A stretch of 64,000 nt of DNA. It comes from Akkermansia sp. Its GTDB lineage: Bacteria > Verrucomicrobiota > Verrucomicrobiia > Verrucomicrobiales > Akkermansiaceae. Below, in pieces: positions 8,601-16,583 of the stretch (position 1 is the stretch's first letter; each line of letters begins with the position of its first letter). The notes beneath the pieces were generated by a model. The model was given only the letters and a program-made list of their open reading frames with translations, searched no databases and was not told the DNA's origin. The translations under genes and the position numbers were made by a program. The stretch lies in the NCBI GenBank assembly GCA_022787425.1, contig JALFWB010000031.1:204034-268033 (forward strand), written 5' to 3'.

Positions 8601-10303
8601 CCATTCTCAACAGTAAGATCAGAGAGGGAGAGCGTGTACGGTACCCCATCGCCCGTTCGGCCTACAAAAAGAGTACCCGCAGAGACGGTAATGTCACCTG
8701 AATACTGCAGAGATGGGTTGAGTAGCTGCAAAGTACCCGCTCCGGTTTTTGTCAAAACAGAATTTCCCCGAATATCACCGCTGATGGAGCCTTGCCCTTC
8801 ATGAACATAGATGTAGGCATCACTCTCAAGGGTTACCGAACCCGTAACATTAGAATTCTTCCCTATGCGAAGTGCCCCGAATTTTGCTGTTTGCTCACCA
8901 TTTTTATCGGTGTCCCAGCCGATGCCTGATATATTCAGAGATCCATTATAGGAAGCTATATTGTCGGCGATGAAGAATTGACCTCCGTTCTGTACAGTGA
9001 CACTGTCGAAGAAATGAGATGAAGATTTGTAGTCATACCTGCCGCTCGATATGACCAAGTCTCCGGTGAATTCGGTTAATAAAGAGGAAGTCAGCGACAT
9101 GTTCTCGTTCCCTCTATCTACACGGAGCGTGCCGTCACCGAGAAGAGGTGTCGCAGTATCTGTTTGGAGTATCAGGGTGCCATCAACCTGAATCCAAGCC
9201 GGGCCTCCGGTTATATCGTTGTATCTGATTACCTCCCCGGTGTGAACGAGATAATACTCTCCCTCATACGTTCCGACCCTGTCTGAAGATCCGAAATCGA
9301 CCTGTACGCCGGCACCATGGAGGGTATACTCCACATTTTCACCCCGTATAACCGATCCATTGGAACCTTGAACCAAGCTGAAACTGCCCCCAAAGCCAAT
9401 ATACCCGGACGTTTCTTTATCCCCGGTTTCCGTGTAGGAATCCAAGTTCGAGAGCAAATCGACAGAGGTAGTTCCGGAAATTTTTAAGATAGAACCATCA
9501 ACGAGAGTGATTGCCTTAGAATTATATAGATAACCGGACGACAACTCAAGAGTTCCTCCTTTGGTGATTTGTATACCATCGGTGAAACTCAGGCTACCGG
9601 AACCGGAATTCAGCGTTAGGGTTTTACCTGAATTAATCTTCCAAGTTCCACTGCTCAGAACCTCAATTTTTCCACCACTGCTGTTTAGCACTGTATCGAC
9701 TCCGATGTCCATATTGACGCCACCCTCACCAGCAATGAGCTTGAAAGGCCGAGCCGGCCCGCTCCATGCCGTTGCAATAGCCTTCAAAGAATATGAGGTA
9801 GCTTCTCCTGTCGTGATTAAGCCGCCAAGGGTGATCGGCTGGAAGGTGCATTCAAGGGAAATGTCTGTGGTGGAAGAAGAATTCAGTTTGAGCGTATGCC
9901 CATGCGTATGATTCACGCCTTCATCCAGAGCGAACAAATAATACAGGGCTTGTCCGCTATACTCCTTTGTTCCGTCCGTGTACGTTTCGACCGCAGCGTT
10001 CGATGTACCGTTAGAAGTAATCGTTAGATTATTTTTCGAATCAGATTGGGCATTTCCCTCAAACAGTGCTGTGTGGAATGCACCGGTAGATGCACCGATA
10101 TACTCAATAACATAACCGGAGTAGGTTACGCCATCCACGGTTGTCTTCTCCGATGTAAGGGTCGAGGCTTCTGCCTGACAGAAGGCAAAAGCGGCGACAC
10201 CAGCGGTGAGGGCTACACCGGAGACGGAGGGTGCAAAGGGGGAGATGAGGGCCATGCAGGCGAGCAAGGCCGACCGAAGGCGGGTGGGGAGGTGTAATTT
10301 CAT
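2612..10303 (-). CDS. giant type V autotransporter (2563 aa)
   Basis: The predicted start MKLHLPTRLRSALLACMAL at 10303 opens a Sec signal peptide ending near CQAEA. A longer frame to 10408 would precede the signal peptide. About 2200 residues of Gly/Ser/Thr-rich beta-helical passenger follow, with many repeats of the type SGNGN, LTKTGAGTLQL and GTLTIGSGS (passenger-associated repeat style). Residues about 2285-2563 form the outer-membrane beta-barrel, starting at MPYVNGWISGDGNY and ending in YRVNF with the C-terminal aromatic needed for barrel assembly. It should export its own passenger to the cell surface for adhesion or substrate contact; the ligand is unknown. It stands alone with its own promoter and terminator. 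Confidence 0.9.
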   Translation of the reverse strand: MKLHLPTRLRSALLACMALISPFAPSVSGVALTAGVAAFAFCQAEASTLTSEKTTVDGVTYSGYVIEYIGASTGAFHTALFEGNAQSDSKNNLTITSNGTSNAAVETYTDGTKEYSGQALYYLFALDEGVNHTHGHTLKLNSSSTTDISLECTFQPITLGGLITTGEATSYSLKAIATAWSGPARPFKLIAGEGGVNMDIGVDTVLNSSGGKIEVLSSGTWKINSGKTLTLNSGSGSLSFTDGIQITKGGTLELSSGYLYNSKAITLVDGSILKISGTTSVDLLSNLDSYTETGDKETSGYIGFGGSFSLVQGSNGSVIRGENVEYTLHGAGVQVDFGSSDRVGTYEGEYYLVHTGEVIRYNDITGGPAWIQVDGTLILQTDTATPLLGDGTLRVDRGNENMSLTSSLLTEFTGDLVISSGRYDYKSSSHFFDSVTVQNGGQFFIADNIASYNGSLNISGIGWDTDKNGEQTAKFGALRIGKNSNVTGSVTLESDAYIYVHEGQGSISGDIRGNSVLTKTGAGTLQLLNPSLQYSGDITVSAGTLFVGRTGDGVPYTLSLSDLTVENGAVLQLQYCTGTIASVALNGGKILFFDSNKATDSIAIGSLAITQNSTLETVWKGVLNVGLLTGSGDFSATHSTGDSLRLNINKLEDYSGTLSKGGASAGSLYITVSSAGQAAGKNAVVSADATLASGFYLEGSGSLSFTGAVTAAGSITNSGAGSLSFGNSVTIAGSVSNTGGGSLSFNGDALTLGGVIFNTGSLTFGDSTAITVTSGVSVQDFCGYIDKGETSANGYIDTTKAWIVRNEGTGASITGGKDIKTVSIDGTEYTITKGNSEGWYISATLTADSGVYYVNSGVVLYDGSPSDNTGGIADATKLKLNGGTLRMTASLTDQVSQGIQVIKNSTIGLDGTGTVLNKSSVTVDSGKSLTLTGNGNYVIESPNAAITSLGTGVSLGPEWTGTVTISGGLKGSYFRELVNGQRSLLEFKGVDGWSHDSSAENWQSVQSFNVKLTDTASKKAWTNSAYTNSTTNNTSTFSGSWSGSGTYVANIDSSGARYMNYTYTGDIAAWTGKFELQCTNATSASTLTFSGNAGDINIDIIRTTDNGILSVIADTDATFSKSITANTVTVNNGKSAAFGGVLTVTTLTANGQSKLSSSNSVIQTLIDNGGSVISGNENKITTLTSNSQTIISGSSNIITTLTDNGGALISGNGNYIDTLEVNGATTLTGSDNTINKLDCTGKLVSSGTTEILTSLEKATSVEVTGGTLRLAGMSDGSGSVSVKEGATLSLTGDTAAAAGTISLEEGAVLTNEGTRSLGGTVEGSGTLKVTNGNSLTIDGSVTLGKAIENDGTFEMGSGNLSFTSFDVLDKKTTSSYYDPTAGTYGNGYESGVYTIIAGSGTLEGITSGSTMVSVGSETNLAVTVDGSEATITKAGTSGLYYINTGEVTYGAAGNAADAATTEGLVLNGGNLVMNNALVSTAEKGIIVRQNASLTINGGVTLEKVKIESGNMTLKGSGVYNMSGANADDAAATEVDDNTWTGTINLSDSTIGSLANLDNLAISGSTLNLGGEVEASTGTTNANMELKEDSTLSLSGTGDFTFNGELKGSGSISDTSTGTVSFTDKIMDWIGSYTGTNSTVEFAENTTVNATISGKSMELGNGASLNKGATLTDNMTASAFTLGGSLTVGGDMTATSITIGDGVLAGLDTNTPLIKVSGELKGLDFIINNNDWTYLLSNAVAEGAAYKLAGFGSSTGSFTLNNGDKSYVKDGVKFYIEATDSAVTLTKVTMGPEWVGDTTVGWTESDGFSPKQSSNGPVSFMGNGSDIVQVHGAQTVTGINVDAESGVTTYTLTGDSVTTNTLSIIHGNLIVQNKLIVQNELTANGLISIHSGTELTVNDGGTLTGDSMANDGTLTIGSGSTVKVASLTGDGSVAGDGMLVVLDGKVSEKTLSTNSGTIEMDTLNDEDATLGVSGTLLVREGGSYTGEYLPGADGAPVRVGTSDKDAHLVLRASANLMVIGKAGTVDLKYTDAEGYTLGGIDTTGETVLLNNKTVDGKATPVTLVNDSSMKGGELDFTVSAKEVNNSLKTDGKPTVTTGASLSLENVTLKVHEVENTGLNFNAGGKEKDILLFVLNDQDNCTVSNVMVDMSDCTWMTKYFTNFRAVEGSVDIIADANTGYYVAHGGQTPNGTAGLALAGKAMFHLDPQTRTPGSELAQVLDMLDNHITTGNKGAMDKLGAALAGSSLSAVGLAVADDVQRQLRSIRNRTTTMGVNECVVNEDMPYVNGWISGDGNYRQLSESGTDAGYQVSSWGGTVGVDVDVNPNLTLGVAVSALFGDYTGKAADTLTGDLDTQYVSLFARVSTGSWVNTFVGTLGRADVDLERTIPGIAGKTTYKTNGMMFGFLYEVARTFALNDEATTCVQPLFNMSFSHTSLDSATEGGTADTRLTTDSASLTQFSLGLGGRLQSIVGENEYNRASIFEARALLKLDFGDRYNKLNTALAALPTATVSTRSNEKGVIGAELGATLTIPISQDAGSIFFDVNADFNADEVGVNGSVGYRVNF

Positions 10304-10425
10304 GACTGATGAGAAAGAGCTGAGAGAAGCGGCGCAGGGGGTGCGGGACGCAGCACTGTGACGGCCCTTTCTCTCTTTCTCAAACCGGGAAGAGTGATAC
10401 GCCGGCATCCCATGCGCACGCTCTG

Positions 10426-10454
10426 AGCATACCGTATTGCGAATGCTGAATCAA
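10426..10454 (-). promoter_or_regulatory. autotransporter promoter, formed by the end of repeat R2
   Basis: TTGATT, 17 nt, TATGCT, giving a leader of about 115 nt before the ATG at 10303. The -35 and spacer lie in the terminal palindrome of R2 copy A, and the -10 is in flanking DNA. Confidence 0.6.
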
Positions 10455-10593
10455 GCAAAAAAGCGTCAAAAACGCGAAAAAATCTTGATTTTTCCTATTC
10501 CGGGATGGGGTATTCCGAGATTCGTAAATTCATCTCTTTCATGCGTAAGTGCTTGATTATCAACGCTCGGCATGGGGTGTGCATTCGCAATGC
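10434..10593. repeat. dispersed element R2, copy A
   Basis: 160 bp. The end palindromes are GTATTGCGAATGC (10434-10446) and GCATTCGCAATGC (10581-10593), inverted repeats of each other at 12 of 13 positions. It carries the internal palindrome TAAGTGCTTGA-TTA-TCAACGCTC (10546-10568) followed by CATG. It lies in the 10304-10723 gap; apart from the two promoters I see nothing else there. Confidence 0.65.
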
Positions 10594-10684
10594 ATAAGGC
10601 AGCACCCCCCTACCCTACGCGCGTTTTTTACTTTTCCGGAGGCGGGGGTGGGTGAGAATTTTGCGAAAGTGGGCAAGATGAAGG

Positions 10685-10714
10685 TTGCCAATACGAGGGC
10701 AAGTGTGCTACAAT
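10685..10714 (+). promoter_or_regulatory. promoter of the acyl-ACP synthetase-like gene
   Basis: TTGCCA, 18 nt, TACAAT. The -10 ends 9 nt before the ATG at 10724, excluding the upstream in-frame start and suggesting a leaderless mRNA. Confidence 0.75.
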
Positions 10715-10723
10715 GGGGGCGGG

Positions 10724-12859
10724 ATGAGTGAAATTGCTGTCGAAGGTCTGGAACATATCCATTTGCAATCCGCATGGATTGTACCCAATCGTGTTGACGT
10801 TGAGGTACTGACAGCAATTGAGGCCGCCCTGGGAGGGATGGACAAAATCGTCTGGGTGACGGATCATCGCATGCTGCCGGACAGCGAGATGGCAGGGTAT
10901 CTGCGGAAGGGGCGAGCGATCGGTTCACGGATGCGAACGGATCCGGCAGACGCCTCCAATGACATCCGGATGCTGCTGGAACAGGGGCGCCGGGTGGTAC
11001 TGCTGCCCGGCAAAACCGCACGGGCCGGTGGGACACTGACCGACATACCTGCGGAGGTACTCACCTTTCTGGACGGCATGTCCATTAACGTCGTGCCTCT
11101 GTACGTCGGCATGTTTAATAACAGCCTTGTCGGCGGCTACACGACCGAGGCCCCGCACGACATGGTGCGACTGCGCTTCTGCCCGCCCCTGACGGCCGGA
11201 GCGGGGCTCGCCATGCGACTTCGGCGGGTCTGGATGGAGAACGATACGGAATACTTTGCCAAGCATCCCCTGTTGCAGCACGCCGACTTGGCCGAGCAGC
11301 TGGTACACGCCGTCTGCTGCCATCCGGATGCCTGTATCATCGATGGCACAGATGACACCACCATGAGCTATGGTGAGGTGTTGCGCTCAGCCGTGGAGCT
11401 GGCCAAATACCTGCGCAGGATCATCCAATCCCCCCGCCTCGGCATCATCCTCCCCCCCGGCAAGGCTGCAACCATTGCTAATCTAGCCTGTATCCTGACC
11501 GGCATATCGCCCGTCAATATCAATTATCGTCTCAGCGGAGAACAGTTCTTCGAGACCTACGAAGACACCGGATTGGCGCGATTCCTCACGGAGAGGAACT
11601 TCAAGAACATGCATCCGGATTTCCCATGGCCCAACGATCGAGACCTGTTGGACATGGAGAAAATTCTTAAGGGGATACGCTCCACCCTCAGCAGCTGGTG
11701 GCGCAGCAAGGCGAGCCTGAGCCCGGAGAAACTGCTCAAATCGATAGAGCACCGAGCACCGGAGCCCGATGACGAGGCCTTGCTCATGTTCACCGGCGGA
11801 GCTGCTTTTACAACGCCGCATGCCGTACCGTACAGCCACCGCATGGTACTGGCGGCGGCCATGCAGATGCAGGCGCGCGCCGGGCTGAGAAGCGGTGCCC
11901 GTGTACTGGCGACCCAGCCTCTCTATACCCCGGCCGGGCTGCACACGGGGCTGCTGCTCCCCCTGCTCTGCGGGTACGACATGGTAACCTACACTGACTA
12001 CACCATGTATGGCCGCCTCGGTGAACTGGCCGCCGATTATCATACCGATCTCTCCCTCTCGCAGCCCGAATTTGCCCTCAACCTCATCCGGCAGAAGGAA
12101 GGTACGGCAGGCTCCGGGATCTCTCGTTTTTTGGTAGAGGGTGAAACCCTGCCGCCGCGCATTATCAACCGCGCTGCGCAGCAATTCAAAACCACCCTGC
12201 TGTCAGCATACAGCATGGTGGAATGTACCTCACTCATCTCCTGCTGCATGTCCGCACCGACTGCGGAGGCAGATCGCGGCGTGACCGTATGCGGGGCAGC
12301 GGGCAGTGCGGGGATGCTGATGCCGGGCATGTCAGCGCGCGTGACAGAGGATGCAGAGGGCACCAAGCCCGCACCGCTCGATGCCCCCGGTTTTCTGTGG
12401 CTGCGCGGTCCCAATGTCCTCCGGGGAGAAGAGTCGGAAGACCGGGACGGAATGTGGTTTCGCACAAATGATATTGCCTACCTGATGAAGGACGGCTCCC
12501 TCGTTGTCTTGGGCCGCAGGAACCGTTTCTCACGAGTGAACGGCAAACTGATCTCCCACCATATTCTGGAGGAGGCATTATTCAGCATCTACAACATTGA
12601 CAAAAAGAAAGAGCCCTGCGCCCTGGCCATCGTCGGGCTGGAGGCTCAGGGGAAGCGAAACGACCTTGTTGTCCTCTTGACGACACGACCTCAGCAGGCT
12701 AACGAAGGCATCAAGCTGTACTATGAGATTCTGAACATGAAGTTTGATGCTTCATGGGTACCCGGTAGGATTCTCAGTGTGAAATCCATTCCGATGCTTC
12801 CGGACGGCACGCCGAATTACTTGGCCTGCTTGAACTACGCTCAATCCGTTGTAAAATAA
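10724..12859 (+). CDS. Aas-like protein: partial acyltransferase plus degenerate AMP-binding domain
   Basis: 711 residues. Residues about 1-170 resemble the C-terminal half of a PlsC-type acyltransferase but lack the HX4D motif. The rest is an adenylate-forming fold of the acyl-ACP synthetase/Aas type. Key motifs are altered: the ATP-binding loop, normally TSGTTGxPK, reads FTGGAAFTTPHAV; TGD reads TND; and no Lys is visible in the C-terminal PDGTPNY segment where the catalytic Lys would be. YSMVEC replaces YGxTE. In E. coli, Aas reacylates lysophospholipids. This copy may be inactive as a synthetase or altered in role. The kinase gene follows after 14 nt. Confidence 0.65.
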   Translation: MSEIAVEGLEHIHLQSAWIVPNRVDVEVLTAIEAALGGMDKIVWVTDHRMLPDSEMAGYLRKGRAIGSRMRTDPADASNDIRMLLEQGRRVVLLPGKTARAGGTLTDIPAEVLTFLDGMSINVVPLYVGMFNNSLVGGYTTEAPHDMVRLRFCPPLTAGAGLAMRLRRVWMENDTEYFAKHPLLQHADLAEQLVHAVCCHPDACIIDGTDDTTMSYGEVLRSAVELAKYLRRIIQSPRLGIILPPGKAATIANLACILTGISPVNINYRLSGEQFFETYEDTGLARFLTERNFKNMHPDFPWPNDRDLLDMEKILKGIRSTLSSWWRSKASLSPEKLLKSIEHRAPEPDDEALLMFTGGAAFTTPHAVPYSHRMVLAAAMQMQARAGLRSGARVLATQPLYTPAGLHTGLLLPLLCGYDMVTYTDYTMYGRLGELAADYHTDLSLSQPEFALNLIRQKEGTAGSGISRFLVEGETLPPRIINRAAQQFKTTLLSAYSMVECTSLISCCMSAPTAEADRGVTVCGAAGSAGMLMPGMSARVTEDAEGTKPAPLDAPGFLWLRGPNVLRGEESEDRDGMWFRTNDIAYLMKDGSLVVLGRRNRFSRVNGKLISHHILEEALFSIYNIDKKKEPCALAIVGLEAQGKRNDLVVLLTTRPQQANEGIKLYYEILNMKFDASWVPGRILSVKSIPMLPDGTPNYLACLNYAQSVVK

Positions 12860-12873
12860 CATCGGCAGACATC

Positions 12874-13818
12874 ATGGACGAAGAAGTGCCCTCCATCACC
12901 GGCGCCGCCACCCGACGCAGTGCAGACACCGCACCGGGCACTTCCGCAGACAGAGCATTGCCGCCGGGGAGTATGCTCCATGGTTACCGGCTCCTGCGCA
13001 CCCTGGGTTCCGGTGGCTTCGGTATCACCTACCTGGCAGAGGATCCCATGCTGTGCCGCCCTGTTGTGATCAAGGAGAATTTTCCTGCCTCCGCCTGCCG
13101 GCGCAATGCGGATTCGCCCCTTGTGACGCTTGTTGATGAAGACCACCGCGATGCCTTCGATTGGGCGCTGCGCAACTTCCTGCGTGAGGCCCGACTTTTG
13201 GCCTCACTCGCCCACCCCGGGATTGCACAGGTCTTCTCCTACTTCAGCGCCAATAACACGGCGTACTATGTTACGGAGTACATCGAAGGCCCCTCGGCGG
13301 CGAACCTGGTGCTGGACTACGCCCGCCACGGGCTCAATATCCCTCAGGAGGCCCTCTTCGCGCTGATGATCCGCATTCTGGATGCCTTGGACTATATCCA
13401 TGACCGCCGGATACTGCACTGCGATATCAAGCCGGATAACATCCTCATTACCAAGGCGGGTCACCCTGTTCTCATAGACTTCGGAGCGGCCCATGAGCTG
13501 GATGTGCTCTCCGGGGACGGCTATGTCGAGTCCCCGGGATTCACCCCGCCGGAACAGGTCTCCTCCGGAGGCAAGCTGGGCCCGTGGACGGATCTATATG
13601 CTACCGGGGCAGCCCTCTACTACCTCCTCACCCTCCGCTGCCTTCCCTCCTCGCGCCAGCGTGAACTCTACGATACGGTAGAGCTCCTCGAGACCAATCC
13701 ACGCCTCCGCAGCCTCTACCACCCCCGCATTCTTGCCTCCATTGACCGCGCCATCTCCCCGGACCCGAGGTCACGTTTCCAATCCGTCGGTTCGTGGATA
13801 GAGGCACTGAGGATCTGA
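12874..13818 (+). CDS. Hanks-type serine/threonine protein kinase
   Basis: 314 residues, a single cytosolic kinase domain from about residue 38 to the end, with no transmembrane or sensor segment. Visible catalytic elements are the Gly-rich loop GSGGFG (45-50), VIK with Lys67, the helix-C Glu105 in FLREARLL, HCDIKPDN (HRD variant, Asp184), DFG (202-204) and PPEQ in the activation segment. All residues needed for activity appear present. It probably shares a transcript with the preceding Aas-like gene, so a link with envelope lipid metabolism is possible but unproven. It ends 20 bp before the convergent MFS gene. Confidence 0.9.
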   Translation: MDEEVPSITGAATRRSADTAPGTSADRALPPGSMLHGYRLLRTLGSGGFGITYLAEDPMLCRPVVIKENFPASACRRNADSPLVTLVDEDHRDAFDWALRNFLREARLLASLAHPGIAQVFSYFSANNTAYYVTEYIEGPSAANLVLDYARHGLNIPQEALFALMIRILDALDYIHDRRILHCDIKPDNILITKAGHPVLIDFGAAHELDVLSGDGYVESPGFTPPEQVSSGGKLGPWTDLYATGAALYYLLTLRCLPSSRQRELYDTVELLETNPRLRSLYHPRILASIDRAISPDPRSRFQSVGSWIEALRI

Positions 13819-13838
13819 CCCTGAACCGCTGCCCTCCA

Positions 13839-16541
13839 TCAGGAGAATTCGCCCAGGAAACCGCTTTCGTCTACATAATAACGTGACGGCAGCGTGAAGG
13901 GCTTGGCAAGGCTGTGCCCCGTAATCGTGGTGGTGTCATCCGAGTTCTTGACCACACAGAAACAGGGGAGCAGCAGGCCCCGGGTACGCGGACGGGAGCC
14001 GAGCTGAATCGTGCCATCGGACATCTTGAAAACACTGCTCCGCATGCTCATGGATAGCACGGTACCGGCAGAGGTGGCCATGCAGGGGCGCCAGCGCATG
14101 TTCGGTGCCGCAAGGTCCGGGCCCAAGCTGAAATCGAAGAAGGGGATCTGGCGCGGCGGGAAGACCTTGATGAGCAGAGAACGCATGTGCGCACCGCCCA
14201 CCATCTGTGAGATACAGGGATCGATGCTGCGGGAGTCATCCGTGATGATATGCACAGGCGTCTGCGTCAGGATGGGCCAGAGCACGCCGAGGACAAACTC
14301 ATGCGACTCTCCGTGACCGACCGTAGTGAGCATGTGGTGCCCCTCCTTGAGCGTATTCGTGCGGCGAATCTGGCAGGCATTCAGCCAACTGCGGTGCAGG
14401 GAAATAATGTTCTCCGTGCCTGCTATCAGGGCATTGAGCCATGGGATGGCCTCCGCCGGACTCTTGGGAGAAGGCTGGCGCGCAATCAGAGCCGCCGCTA
14501 TCTGAATGCCGGAGAGGGTGCCCCCGCTACAATGCACGAGGGGTTTGTTCCCCATGCGCTCCAGCAGAAGCAGAAGGGCCTCTCGGCTACCGCCGTCCGA
14601 CACCTCCAAGCAGTCCGCTGCCAAGTTACGGAAAGTGCGCATAATGCCCTCTGCATTGAAGGAAGCAGCCGGTATGGGCCGCCCGACAGCCACCGTGAAC
14701 GAATAAGGGACACTCTTGGGCATCTTGGCAAAGAAGCGGCTGCGCGAGAAAGAAAAGATGCTGCCCCACAGGCCATCCATGTAGAGCGGGATAATGGGAA
14801 CCTGTGCCCGGCGCGCAACCTGCTCAATGCCCCGACGGATGGGGATAAGGCAGCCGCTGCGGGTCAATTGCCCCTCCGGGAATACGCAGATGAGCTCGCC
14901 GTTGGCGATACCTTCCTCAGCGTTGCTGATGGCCTCCCGCGGGTCCTTGGAAGAAATGGGCAGCGCGTTAAAAATCTCTAACACCCAGCTGATGAGACGT
15001 GAGGCCATGAACTCCTCCGCCACCACGAAGCGCACGGGACGCGGGCAGACCATGGTGATGAAGAGGGCATCGGCATAGGTAACATGGTTCGCGACCAAGA
15101 GGGCACCCCCGCGCTCCGGCAGGTACTCCGGGTTCAACGTGCGCGGACGGTACACCAAACGCATGCACCATATACCCACCATGCGGATGAATTCCTGCGG
15201 GATGAGACGCAGGGAGGTGACCATGATGAACACGCTGAGGAGGAAGAGCACGAAAAACTGATTCTGCGGGCTCGCGCCGTACTCGTGCATCACCCACATC
15301 AGCCCCACGGCTACCAAGCCCATCACATTGTCGATGAGGTTGCCCGCTGCAATGATATTGCCACGGTTCGCGGGGTCGCAGTGGTCCTGAAGGAAGGCAT
15401 TGAGCGGCACCAGATAGGCCGCACCGAAGGCACCGGTGAAGGCCAGGAAGATGTTGCTCATGTAGGTGTTCACATCCAGACACACCAGCATGAAGGTGCA
15501 AACCGTAATACCGATGGCACCGAAGGGAATGAGGCCCAGCTCATTCTTACCCTTGCAGAGCTGCGAGGCAATGGCACCACCCGTCAGCACACCGCCCGTC
15601 AGCCAAGCCATCAGGATGCCGCACTGCAAACTGAAGTCGCACTCGGGGTCCGCCTCCTGGAGTTGTTTGGCAATCTGAATGATAATGAGAAAGAGGGAAC
15701 CGGCGAGGCACCAGAAGTAGGAGATGCCCAGCTCACTGAGGCGCAGCAGGCGGTCCTTCCAGAGGTACTTGACCTGCACGAAATGCTCGTAAAAGAGGCT
15801 CCAACTGAAGGGCCGCGGCTGCTTGGCGGGGTAACGGGGAACAAGAAACGATGCCGCAGAAACGATGCCCGCCAGAATCAGGAACACCCAAGTCGGCAGC
15901 TTTACCGCGCTCCACCCTGCCTCCTCCACGGCATCGGGCAACTCGTTGTACACATCCAACAAATAGCTGAACCAGAAGAAGACGCCGATTTGAGCAATCA
16001 GAAGCACGCCGACCATGCTCATCTCGACAATACCGGATCCGAAACCGATGTACTTGGAGCCCAGAAGATCCTTCACAATGCCCTTCTTGGCCGGACTTAG
16101 AATAGTGGCTTGTGTAGCAAATACCGCAAACCACAGAATCGCTGCCGTCATATCATGCTGGTAGAAGCAGAAGAGCATGCAGCTCATCACAACGATCTGC
16201 GCCAGGCTCATCACCTGGATAATACGCGTCTTGCAGAAGCAGTCCGCCAACCAGCCCACGAGCGGGGAGAAGAGGATATACGGCAGCACGAAAATGGCAC
16301 CCAGCGTATACTCCAGTGTACTGCCGGAAGCACCCCACAACCACACCCCCAAGGGAATCAGCAGAAACTGCACCGCCTTCTCATTAAAGGCGTTCTGCGC
16401 CTGCACCGCCACCAGCGTCCAGAACCCCCGCCACTCCTTCCGGCTGGGCTCCTTGTAGTGCATGTCATCCTCCCCTCCCTCTAAAGGAACGGGAGGACAC
16501 GGCTCCGCCGCCGGCACGACCGTTTCGTCTGTTTCTGCCAT
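13839..16541 (-). CDS. MFS (LplT-like) - PlsC acyltransferase fusion with vestigial synthetase tail
   Basis: 900 residues. An MFS transporter domain of about 12 helices (38-460) resembles lysophospholipid flippase LplT. A PlsC acyltransferase follows (about 470-690) with NHVTYAD (HX4D, near 483) and FPEGQLTRSG (near 553). The last about 200 residues (for example GSRPRTRGLLLP) resemble only the middle of an AMP-binding domain without an ATP loop. Full-length homologues join LplT, PlsC and acyl-ACP synthetase to import and reacylate lysophospholipids at the inner membrane. Here the synthetase function would have to come from elsewhere, perhaps from the convergent gene at 10724. The start is supported by the promoter 11 nt upstream. 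Confidence 0.82.
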   Translation of the reverse strand: MAETDETVVPAAEPCPPVPLEGGEDDMHYKEPSRKEWRGFWTLVAVQAQNAFNEKAVQFLLIPLGVWLWGASGSTLEYTLGAIFVLPYILFSPLVGWLADCFCKTRIIQVMSLAQIVVMSCMLFCFYQHDMTAAILWFAVFATQATILSPAKKGIVKDLLGSKYIGFGSGIVEMSMVGVLLIAQIGVFFWFSYLLDVYNELPDAVEEAGWSAVKLPTWVFLILAGIVSAASFLVPRYPAKQPRPFSWSLFYEHFVQVKYLWKDRLLRLSELGISYFWCLAGSLFLIIIQIAKQLQEADPECDFSLQCGILMAWLTGGVLTGGAIASQLCKGKNELGLIPFGAIGITVCTFMLVCLDVNTYMSNIFLAFTGAFGAAYLVPLNAFLQDHCDPANRGNIIAAGNLIDNVMGLVAVGLMWVMHEYGASPQNQFFVLFLLSVFIMVTSLRLIPQEFIRMVGIWCMRLVYRPRTLNPEYLPERGGALLVANHVTYADALFITMVCPRPVRFVVAEEFMASRLISWVLEIFNALPISSKDPREAISNAEEGIANGELICVFPEGQLTRSGCLIPIRRGIEQVARRAQVPIIPLYMDGLWGSIFSFSRSRFFAKMPKSVPYSFTVAVGRPIPAASFNAEGIMRTFRNLAADCLEVSDGGSREALLLLLERMGNKPLVHCSGGTLSGIQIAAALIARQPSPKSPAEAIPWLNALIAGTENIISLHRSWLNACQIRRTNTLKEGHHMLTTVGHGESHEFVLGVLWPILTQTPVHIITDDSRSIDPCISQMVGGAHMRSLLIKVFPPRQIPFFDFSLGPDLAAPNMRWRPCMATSAGTVLSMSMRSSVFKMSDGTIQLGSRPRTRGLLLPCFCVVKNSDDTTTITGHSLAKPFTLPSRYYVDESGFLGEFS

Positions 16542-16550
16542 AGTATGCCC

Positions 16551-16580
16551 ATATTATCGCACAATCCACCGTAATGGCAA
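16551..16580 (-). promoter_or_regulatory. promoter of the MFS-acyltransferase gene
   Basis: TTGCCA followed by overlapping -10 candidates, GATAAT (16 nt) or TAATAT (18 nt). The start codon is 9-11 nt downstream. Confidence 0.65.
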
Positions 16581-16583
16581 GCA

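Noticed and set aside
10546..10568. Palindrome as an FNR/CRP site
   Set aside because: FNR needs TTGAT-N4-ATCAA; here the half-sites are 3 nt apart and conservation extends 5 bp further outward.
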